From positions 1-22,088 of the forward strand of contig PLQY01000070.1 in NCBI GenBank assembly GCA_003160265.1: a DNA stretch of 22,088 nucleotides. The letters run 5' to 3'. Below are positions 17,184 to 22,088 of this stretch, piece by piece. Source of the DNA: Peptococcaceae bacterium. Its GTDB lineage: Bacteria > Bacillota > DSM-12270 > Thermacetogeniales > Thermacetogeniaceae. Position 1 is the first letter of the stretch; each line of letters begins with the position of its first letter. A program made the position numbers and the translations under genes. A model generated the notes under the pieces. That model searched no databases. It was not told the origin of the DNA and worked only from the letters and a program-made list of their open reading frames with translations.

Positions 17184-17426
17184 TTAATGTATCGATTGGG
17201 AAACGTTAATCGCCACTACGACGACCATGAAGACAACATAGAATCGTAGCCCCCACATGACAATTTTTAACCCGAGACCAAGTTTTCGCTCACTTAAGCG
17301 TTGCATCCTTTTTTGATTTTCCTTATATTCTTGAAGAACGTCTTTAACCAGTTGCGGTTTGAGCCTTAACTCCGAGAGGATCACTTTATGATCTTCGGCT
17401 GATTGTAACGCTTTTATAGTATCCAC
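17184..17426 (-). CDS. Small single-pass membrane protein of unknown function
   Basis: An 80-residue protein with a GTG start at 17426 and an excellent AAGGAGGG six bases upstream, which is the main reason to believe it. The first 50 residues are charged and likely helical (LRLKPQLVKDVLQEYKENQK). Residues about 51-75 form one hydrophobic segment (IVMWGLRFYVVFMVVVVAI), so the protein is probably anchored with its N-terminal part in the cytoplasm. It starts 25 bases after the stop of the Nramp-type gene 17451-18830 and is probably co-transcribed with it. I recognise no family. An accessory or regulatory partner of the transporter is an inference from position only. Base composition is AT-rich relative to the core genes. 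Confidence 0.7.
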   Translation of the reverse strand: MDTIKALQSAEDHKVILSELRLKPQLVKDVLQEYKENQKRMQRLSERKLGLGLKIVMWGLRFYVVFMVVVVAINVSQSIH

Positions 17427-17450
17427 GATGAACCCTCCTTAAGATAGTGT

Positions 17451-18830
17451 CTATTGAAATAAGCTCGGAAAGATGACGCTCAAGGCGTAAAGCAACCCGG
17501 CCAGGGAGACAAATACGGCAACTCCGATTCCCAGCGCATTTAGCAACCAGGTGTTCTTGTGCTCACCCATAACCTCTTGGTCGTTCACGAGCAGCAACAA
17601 AAAAGCAATAGCCGGCGGCATGGTCAATACAGCAAGAACATTAACTACTAGCACGATGTATTCCAGTGGGAAACCCGGAATCGCTACCACCCCGCCTGCG
17701 ACCAACAGGACTCCAAGCAATATGCCGTAAAACGGCTTGGCTTCCTGAAACAATTTGTTCAGGCTGTGGGCCTGCCTTCGCACTTCACCGTAGGCATATG
17801 CCGAGGAAGTGGAGATCGTGGTAGCCGCCACCAACCCGGCCTCCAAGATGCCCAAAGCGAACATGGCACTGCCAAAATGCCCCACGTAAGGAACTAGGGC
17901 TTGAGCAAACTGGGCTGCTCCGAACTGACTTGCATCCATGTGATGTACAAACAACGGTGCAGTAGCAATAATGGTGGCGATGGCGGCAACGGCTGCTAAA
18001 AGCGCGCCAATGGCCGTATCCATCCTTCCCTGATTTACGTCGTGCATTGACAACCCTTTATCTGCCACTGCGCTTTGCTGAAAGAAAAGCATCCATGGGG
18101 TAATTGTGGCGCCAATGTCTGAGAGTAAGATCAGGATCGTAGTTGCGTTCAATCCCCCGGGCAATGGGCTGAAAGTGAAGAACGAGTGCGCAACGGCGCC
18201 CCAGTTCGGGTGGGCCATACCGGCTACCGGAATGAAGATCAGGTTGAACATCGCCAGGGCCAATACGGTACGCTCCCACGACCAGTAACGGCGGAAGGAA
18301 TATGCGCTGGTGATGACGAGAATGCCGCCGGCTACGGCAACGTAATCAGGCACACCGAAAAATCCGGCTCCGGCAACAATGCCGACGAACTCCGTCACCA
18401 GCGTCAGAAAGTTGGTGAACAAAAGATCGATCATGGCGAAATTTCCCCAGAAGCGGCCAAACCTTCGATAGATGAGCTCTGCATGCCCTGCTTTGGATAT
18501 TGCCCCCAGGCGGACTGTAATCTCTTGGGCTATAAAGGCCATCACAAATGTAAGCAAAACGAAGGGAAGAAAAAAGCCGATCCCGAACTGTGAGCCTGTG
18601 GCTGCGTAGGACAACATTGAAGGGGCATCGTTTTCACCCAACATCACCAAAATACCGGGCCCGATCAACAACCACAACAGAGGCAACCAGCGGCGATGCT
18701 GCCTGGCGTGAAGAACCTGCAATCTGTCCAAGGCTCTGGAAGTGTCTTCCCGGTTCGTCATGTCGGCAGAGGTTTCAATCTCGAAATCCTTTACTCCTTG
18801 AATCTCAGTTTCCTTAAGCAAAATCATCAC
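17451..18830 (-). CDS. Divergent Nramp-family (NRMT-like) metal ion transporter
   Basis: A 459-residue polytopic inner-membrane protein with about 11 hydrophobic segments after a 45-residue charged N-terminus. The Nramp fold is indicated by LIGPGILVML-GENDAPS in segment 1 (ENDAPS at 66-71) and by ATITPWMLFFQQSA in segment 6 (TPWM at 244-247). The classical DPGN and MPH motifs of Mn/Fe transporters are replaced, as in the Nramp-related magnesium transporter group as I recall it, so Mg2+ or another divalent ion is plausible but not shown. The start may be GTG 18830 or the next codon, ATG 18827; AGAGG lies ten bases before the GTG. It is a paralogue of 19053-20375 and followed by the small membrane protein. 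Confidence 0.85.
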   Translation of the reverse strand: MMILLKETEIQGVKDFEIETSADMTNREDTSRALDRLQVLHARQHRRWLPLLWLLIGPGILVMLGENDAPSMLSYAATGSQFGIGFFLPFVLLTFVMAFIAQEITVRLGAISKAGHAELIYRRFGRFWGNFAMIDLLFTNFLTLVTEFVGIVAGAGFFGVPDYVAVAGGILVITSAYSFRRYWSWERTVLALAMFNLIFIPVAGMAHPNWGAVAHSFFTFSPLPGGLNATTILILLSDIGATITPWMLFFQQSAVADKGLSMHDVNQGRMDTAIGALLAAVAAIATIIATAPLFVHHMDASQFGAAQFAQALVPYVGHFGSAMFALGILEAGLVAATTISTSSAYAYGEVRRQAHSLNKLFQEAKPFYGILLGVLLVAGGVVAIPGFPLEYIVLVVNVLAVLTMPPAIAFLLLLVNDQEVMGEHKNTWLLNALGIGVAVFVSLAGLLYALSVIFPSLFQ

Positions 18831-18846
18831 CAGCCCTGTTCCTCTT

Positions 18847-18873
18847 GCTAAAACGTTTAGCCTCGTCTAAAAT
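18847..18873. promoter_or_regulatory. Repeated CTAAA/TTTAG half-sites upstream of the Nramp-type gene
   Basis: GCTAAA-ACG-TTTAGC (18847-18861) is an inverted repeat with 6-bp arms. A further CTAAAA follows six bases later (18867-18872). The cluster lies 17-43 bases before the GTG start, in the presumed leader or promoter, and could bind a metal-responsive regulator or form an RNA hairpin. Further upstream, 18907-18920 holds a GCAGT-GGTT-ACTGC hairpin. Confidence 0.4.
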
Positions 18874-18985
18874 TTTTATCCACGTGTAAGATATGAGGAA
18901 AGGGGTGCAGTGGTTACTGCGAAGCGCTTTCTTTTTGACGAGCCGGGCGCGGTGAGAATCAGGGGGATCCGTAGGGCGACATCAA

Positions 18986-19014
18986 ACCCTGTAAGTGTAT
19001 TCAACAAGAGGAGA
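18986..19014 (-). pseudogene. Remnant of an Nramp-type gene 3' end
   Basis: These 29 bases match 19061-19089, the end of the intact gene 19053-20375, at 25 of 29 positions without gaps, at an offset of exactly 75 bases. In the same frame the intact gene reads LLWNTLSGL and the remnant reads LLLNTLTGF. No stop follows in place and no upstream homology beyond a few bases is evident. It appears to be the tail of a related gene left in the spacer. Confidence 0.6.
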
Positions 19015-19015
19015 C

Positions 19016-19043
19016 AGGGGTGGGCTCAACACACCCACCCTGC
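19016..19043 (-). terminator. Hairpin downstream of the first Nramp-type gene
   Basis: CAGGGGTGGG (19016-19025) and CCCACCCTG (19035-19043) form a 9-bp stem with one bulged base, nine bases after the stop of 19053-20375 on the - strand. The following sequence is only modestly T-rich (TCTCCTCTTGTT), so termination may be partial. Confidence 0.45.
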
Positions 19044-19052
19044 GATGGCACA

Positions 19053-20375
19053 CTACAACAACCCTGAAAGCGTATTCCACAAGAGAAGAACAGCCAGCCC
19101 GATGAGAGTTGCGGAAATTGTCCAGGCACAGATATTACCGAATAGACTGTTTTTGTGCTTTCCCATCAATTGCTTATTATTCGCTAGCAATGACAGGAAA
19201 ATGAGAATCGGAGCCGTCAGGAAACCGCCTATGACTTGCGTAATCACAGCTATGAAGTTTAAAGGTAGGTTTGGTATTAGAAAGGCAACTGCTGCCACAA
19301 CGACACTGCCGATGTAGACCGCATAAAACCTCGGAGCATCAGATATCTTGTCGTTCAGACTTTTGGACCAACCGAACGCTTCGGCCACTGACCAGGATGA
19401 GGAAAGAGATATGGTGATCGAGGCGAGAAGACCGGCGTTGAAAAGTCCCAGCCCGAATAGAAGGGCGGGCCAGTGTCCAACAAGTGTGTCAAAGGCGTTA
19501 ATGAGGGCGGCAGGGCCTAGAGCCGCCACGTTGTTCAAATGTCCGTAGAGCGCTGCCCCGGCAATGATGGCGCAGGCAGCGATCAATACCTGTACTACAC
19601 AACCGATGCACGTGTCAATGCGCCCCAGGCGGAGATTATCGGCAATAACCCCTTTGTCGATGTAAGCACTACCCTGATAGAATATCATCCACGGAGCGAT
19701 GGCATTGCCGATCAGTGCGATGATGTACCAGGAGAGGTCGCTGCTGCCCGCTGGCACGTTCCATGCTGCAAATGCATGCCCGATGGCCGCCATGCTGGGA
19801 TGCGTCATGGCTGCAACAACGACAAAAATGATGTTCAAGGCCCCGATAAGCAGGGCCAATCGCTCTTTCGTCCAATATCCGGTAAAGACGGTAATAGATA
19901 AGATGAGAAACAGGCTGAGAGCGTCGCTTGACCACAGCGGCAGGCCGAGAATGATCAATCCTGCGGTCATACCGATAAATTCCGTCAATAGCGTCAGTAT
20001 ATTTTCCGAAAAAAGCGTGATCACATGATAGCGCATCCAAGAATGTCCGTAATGGAGGGATATCAACTTGGTGAATCCTGTTTGAGTGACAGTGCCAAGG
20101 CGCATGGCCATCTCCTGAACGGTATAGGTGACAATGACCAGGCAGAGTACCAGCGGGATGAAGAGCCCGATCCCGAATTTCACCCCGGTTACGCAGTATG
20201 AAATCATGCCCCCCGCATCGTTATCGGCCATGGCAGCGAGCAAACCCGGGCCGATGAGCGCCCAGAACAACAATAAAAAACGCCATTGTCCCTTGTTCGG
20301 TTGGCTGATGATGGCATGAAACCGGGACTGATTTTCAGATGATGAAGCATCTGGTGCTGATATTACTCCATTCAT
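19053..20375 (-). CDS. Divergent Nramp-family (NRMT-like) metal ion transporter
   Basis: A 440-residue polytopic membrane protein with about 11 hydrophobic segments. Segment 1 carries LIGPGLLAAMADNDAGGM (DNDAGG at 51-56) and segment 6 carries GNAIAPWMIFYQGSA (APWM at 227-230). These stand where classical Nramp proteins have DPGN and MPH. The acidic residue that binds metal is kept and the methionine thought to favour soft metals is shifted, which fits the Mg2+-transporting Nramp-related group; this substrate is inference. ATG 20375 has AGGAGG nine bases upstream. It shares architecture with the next gene (17451-18830) but is clearly diverged, so the pair is an old duplication or two acquisitions. 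It is divergent from the XRE-DUF1232 regulator. Confidence 0.86.
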   Translation of the reverse strand: MNGVISAPDASSSENQSRFHAIISQPNKGQWRFLLLFWALIGPGLLAAMADNDAGGMISYCVTGVKFGIGLFIPLVLCLVIVTYTVQEMAMRLGTVTQTGFTKLISLHYGHSWMRYHVITLFSENILTLLTEFIGMTAGLIILGLPLWSSDALSLFLILSITVFTGYWTKERLALLIGALNIIFVVVAAMTHPSMAAIGHAFAAWNVPAGSSDLSWYIIALIGNAIAPWMIFYQGSAYIDKGVIADNLRLGRIDTCIGCVVQVLIAACAIIAGAALYGHLNNVAALGPAALINAFDTLVGHWPALLFGLGLFNAGLLASITISLSSSWSVAEAFGWSKSLNDKISDAPRFYAVYIGSVVVAAVAFLIPNLPLNFIAVITQVIGGFLTAPILIFLSLLANNKQLMGKHKNSLFGNICAWTISATLIGLAVLLLWNTLSGLL

Positions 20376-20393
20376 TTAAGTCTGCCTCCTGGA

Positions 20394-20413
20394 AATAACG
20401 TTGGTAGGTTATT
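20394..20413. promoter_or_regulatory. Inverted repeat in the leader of the Nramp-type gene
   Basis: AATAAC and GTTATT are separated by eight bases and lie 19-38 bases before the start codon, next to the ribosome binding site. It may be an operator or a leader hairpin. An AT-rich TAATATTAT on the - strand just upstream (20422-20430) is a possible -10 region. Confidence 0.3.
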
Positions 20414-20479
20414 GCAAGAGACATAATATTAAATGTGTTGCGAGAAGGTGCTTGGTCATTTCAAAGATGATGAAAAAGT

Positions 20480-20548
20480 TTCAACAGGGTCGGCTTCTTT
20501 TTTGAGAATGTTGAAGAAAATTGCTTTAGCTCAACATATACTGTTGAG
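20480..20548. promoter_or_regulatory. Cluster of TCAACA/TGTTGA half-sites (candidate operators)
   Basis: CTCAACA-TATAC-TGTTGAG (20530-20548) is a perfect inverted repeat with 7-bp arms. A second pair, TTCAACA (20480-20486) and TGTTGAA (20509-20515), has the same half-site with one base changed. A degraded CAACA...TTGTT pair follows at about 20555-20570. A TATACT hexamer (20537-20542) lies inside the best palindrome. The cluster is in the 221-base spacer between the transporter and the regulator, as expected for an autoregulating XRE protein that also controls the transporter. Confidence 0.55.
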
Positions 20549-20596
20549 ATAGACGCAACACTCCGGTTGTTTTGGTGGGGGAGGTAGAAGGCGGGC

Positions 20597-21265
20597 ATGC
20601 CTGAAGAAAAAAGCGGATTACCCCTCGGTTCATTGTTGAAAACAGCGTTGCGTGAGCGCTCGCTTTCGATGCGCAAGCTCAGTGAACTCACCGCAATCGA
20701 TACGGCGACTATATCACGAATTGCCAACGGGAAACAGCCTGCAAATGCCAGGCATCTGCAAAGGATCGCCCATGCTCTGAACTTACCGGTAAGCCAGTTA
20801 TTTTCAGCAGCCGGATTTGAGGTTGGCGGCCCCCGGCAGGAGATGGCATCAGATATCCGCACCGTAATGGATGACATTCAAGAGGTTCTGAAATCCTCAA
20901 ATTTGTTCAGTGAGCAATACACTACTGATCAGGTTGAGCAGGAACTGTTCAGATATGAGCAATATGCCCAGACCGAGGAAGGGCAGCGGATTATCCGGGA
21001 GGACTTCCGTGCCAAAGTGAATCAGGTGAGCGGAGTGGGACCATTCATTGAACAGTTGAAACAGATGCATGAGCAGTTTTGCACGGATGATATCACTCCT
21101 GACGAGCGTACTATGCTGGGGAGCGCGCTGCTGTACTTTATTCTTTCTACAGATATAATTCCGGATTACGTTTTTCCGATCGGATATTTGGATGATGCTA
21201 TAGCAGTGAGACTGGTTTTAAAGCGACTTTCACAATTAAAAAAGATCGAGCCCCCTGCAATATGA
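20597..21265 (+). CDS. XRE-family regulator fused to a DUF1232 domain
   Basis: A 222-residue protein. Residues 10-70 are a helix-turn-helix of the Cro/C1 type (MRKLSELTAIDTATISRIAN, then LQRIAHALNLPVSQLF). Residues 80-165 are a charged helical linker. Residues 170-210 match DUF1232 (YkvA-like): LLYFILSTDIIPDYVFPIGY followed by LDDAIAV, with the conserved D-IPD-G-LDD pattern. DUF1232 is usually a small hydrophobic, possibly membrane-associated domain, so the fusion may tie DNA binding to a membrane or ion signal; this is inference. ATG 20597 has AAGG five bases and GGGGGAGG twelve bases upstream. It is divergent from the Nramp pair, with matching palindromes in between, which suggests it regulates them. 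Confidence 0.85.
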   Translation: MPEEKSGLPLGSLLKTALRERSLSMRKLSELTAIDTATISRIANGKQPANARHLQRIAHALNLPVSQLFSAAGFEVGGPRQEMASDIRTVMDDIQEVLKSSNLFSEQYTTDQVEQELFRYEQYAQTEEGQRIIREDFRAKVNQVSGVGPFIEQLKQMHEQFCTDDITPDERTMLGSALLYFILSTDIIPDYVFPIGYLDDAIAVRLVLKRLSQLKKIEPPAI

Positions 21266-21336
21266 TATATTGACCGTGGATGAGTAAGGAGAGAATGCGG
21301 GGCAATATGATTACAAAGCGCGTCCATCGATCTTTC

Positions 21337-21375
21337 CAGGTCGGGTACGACCTGCCCCCGGGATCGGGCGGCAGG
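21337..21375. repeat. Two overlapping, mutually exclusive hairpins
   Basis: CAGGTCG-GGTA-CGACCTG (21337-21354) is a perfect stem-loop with a GNNA-like tetraloop. Its last four bases also begin a second hairpin, CCTGCC...GGCAGG (21351-21356 with 21370-21375), extended by CCC/GGG with one bulge. Only one can form at a time. The 159 bases between the regulator stop and the priA remnant hold this element and the repeats after it, and no recognised gene. Confidence 0.5.
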
Positions 21376-21389
21376 CGGTGGTCCGGGCG

Positions 21390-21410
21390 CTGTGATCAAT
21401 CTGTGATCAA
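21390..21410 (+). repeat. Tandem 11-base repeat
   Basis: CTGTGATCAA occurs at 21390-21399 and again at 21401-21410, with one T between them. Each copy contains the palindrome TGATCA. It is followed by CTCTTTTTAAGAG, another short palindrome with a T-run. Confidence 0.55.
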
Positions 21411-21424
21411 CTCTTTTTAAGAGG

Positions 21425-21489
21425 TTGCGGCGCAAGGCTTTCAGGTTTAGAATAAACTTAGTATCGAAGTCGATCCTTACGAATTGTAA
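21425..21489 (+). pseudogene. Remnant of a priA 3' end
   Basis: From 21460 the DNA reads SIEVDPYEL and stop, matching the intact PriA end SIEVDPYGM and stop. Immediately upstream, in a frame shifted by one base, it reads [11 protein letters not shown], which would join to give [13 protein letters not shown], a typical PriA C-terminus. A single-base loss explains the frame break. The block directly precedes def, which is where the priA end is expected in Gram-positive genomes. Homology further upstream is possible but too degraded to claim. It is non-functional as a gene. Confidence 0.65.
21460..21476 (+). repeat. 17-bp direct repeat, right copy
   Basis: This is an exact copy of 17026-17042, in the priA remnant. 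The distance between copies is 4434 bases. It could be an attachment-site core or the retained identity of two priA ends. Confidence 0.7.
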
Positions 21490-21511
21490 TTATGCGGAGG
21501 AGTTAGATGTA

Positions 21512-21967
21512 ATGGCTGTCTATAGGATTGTAGAGTTGGGGGATCCGGTGCTGCGCCAGAAGGCCAGTCCGGTGCCGGAGGTCAACGACAGCATTCAGAA
21601 ACTGCTTGACAACCTGGCCGATACCTTGTATGCGGCCAAGGGACTGGGACTGGCCGCCCCCCAGATCGGCGTGGCCAAACGGGTGATCGTGGTGGATTGC
21701 GGGGAGGGCCTGTGGGAGGTCGTCAACCCGGAGATTATCTCCATGCAAGGCCAGGAGGTTGCTGTCGAAGGATGCCTGAGCATTCCCGGAGTGGCCGCCG
21801 AGGTTAAGAGGGCGGCCCAGGTAATCGTCAAGGGATGGGACCGTAGCGGCTGGGAGATCCAGATCGAGGCCGACGGTATGGGTGCCCGGGCGCTCCAGCA
21901 CGAGACCGACCACCTGGACGGGATCCTTTTTATAGACAAGGCTAACAAGATAGTCGACGGCGAATAG
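21512..21967 (+). CDS. def: Peptide deformylase
   Basis: A 151-residue metalloenzyme that removes the formyl group from new polypeptides. All three motifs are present: GLGLAAPQ (44-51), EGCLS with metal ligand C88 (86-90), and QHETDHLDG with ligands H130 and H134 and catalytic E131. ATG 21512 is chosen from the family N-terminus and GGAGGAG nine bases upstream; the frame is open back to 21425, but there it runs through priA remnant sequence. Immediately before it lies ATG-TAA (21507-21512), a start-stop pair overlapping the def ATG. In related genomes def follows priA directly and precedes fmt; here neither neighbour is intact and adjacent. Confidence 0.95.
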   Translation: MAVYRIVELGDPVLRQKASPVPEVNDSIQKLLDNLADTLYAAKGLGLAAPQIGVAKRVIVVDCGEGLWEVVNPEIISMQGQEVAVEGCLSIPGVAAEVKRAAQVIVKGWDRSGWEIQIEADGMGARALQHETDHLDGILFIDKANKIVDGE

Positions 21968-21981
21968 GGGATATTCATGGC

Positions 21982-22037
21982 GACATTCCCCGGGCGCCGG
22001 CACGGGATGTGTCCCAATACCTTAAAAGGGTATGTCC
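21982..22037. repeat. REP-like palindromic block after def
   Basis: GACATTCCC (21982-21990) pairs with GGGATGTGTC (22004-22013) with a bulge, around a CCGGGCGCCGG core. Then ATACC-TTAAAAG-GGTAT (22017-22033) forms a second small hairpin. GGGATGTGTCCC and GGGTATGTCCCC resemble each other as direct repeats. Such blocks resemble REP-type or IS200-like element ends. I see no gene between the def stop and the window end. Confidence 0.4.
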
Positions 22038-22088
22038 CCCTTCCTTGATTGTAACGAGGTCCACCCCGCTTCCGGCTTGCATGCGCGG

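Noticed and set aside
19200..19901. Open + strand frames inside the Nramp-type genes
   Set aside because: They are complements of transmembrane segments with no start signals or known domains.
21976..22047. A 23-codon ORF after def (MATFPGRRHGMCPN...)
   Set aside because: It runs through the palindromic block, has no ribosome binding site and does not resemble the start of Fmt.

Overview
The window looks like the chromosome of a GC-rich, low-copy Gram-positive anaerobe of the Desulfotomaculum/Pelotomaculum type (Peptococcaceae and relatives). The reasons are the gene order yicC-remA-gmk-rpoZ-coaBC-metK-priA...def, the presence of RemA and RqcH, a class 1B (PyrK/PyrD) dihydroorotate dehydrogenase, and a DapL-type diaminopimelate route. 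This placement is inferred from gene content and order, not from a search.

Layout. (1) 1-5649, + strand: the distal part of a pyrimidine operon, carB (5' end cut by the window edge)-pyrK-pyrD-pyrF-pyrE, with overlapping or nearly touching genes. It carries carbamoyl phosphate to orotate and UMP. (2) 5650-7947: a convergent rqcH (ribosome quality control) on the - strand with its own good promoter. A palindrome-rich spacer and a decayed second copy of the rqcH 3' end lie next to pyrE. (3) 7948-9974: dapF and dapL, lysine and peptidoglycan precursor genes. (4) 10027-14503: a housekeeping operon yicC-remA-gmk-rpoZ-coaBC-metK, closed by a clear terminator at 14524-14569. (5) 14570-17055: an AT-rich leader region, a possible 16-codon leader ORF and priA. 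(6) 17056 to about 21424: an accessory insert between priA and def, which are normally neighbours. It holds two divergent Nramp-family transporters and a small membrane protein on the - strand, and a divergent XRE-DUF1232 regulator on the + strand. (7) 21425-22088: a decayed priA 3' end, then def and a palindromic, apparently non-coding tail.

The most unusual observation is a recurring scar. In three places a gene's last codons occur again, diverged or broken, beyond the gene's present 3' end: rqcH (5622-5723), the upstream Nramp gene (18986-19014) and priA (21425-21489). In the priA case the two 3' ends share an exact 17-bp repeat (17026-17042 and 21460-21476) and bracket the accessory insert. 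This suggests either integration at the priA 3' end or xenologous replacement that left the resident gene's tail behind. The insert's own biology is a two-gene Nramp-related metal uptake locus, probably not classical Mn/Fe Nramp because the DPGN and MPH motifs are absent. It has a companion single-TM protein and a regulator with repeated TCAACA half-sites in the divergent promoter region.

No tRNA, rRNA, CRISPR array, integrase or intact transposase was recognised.
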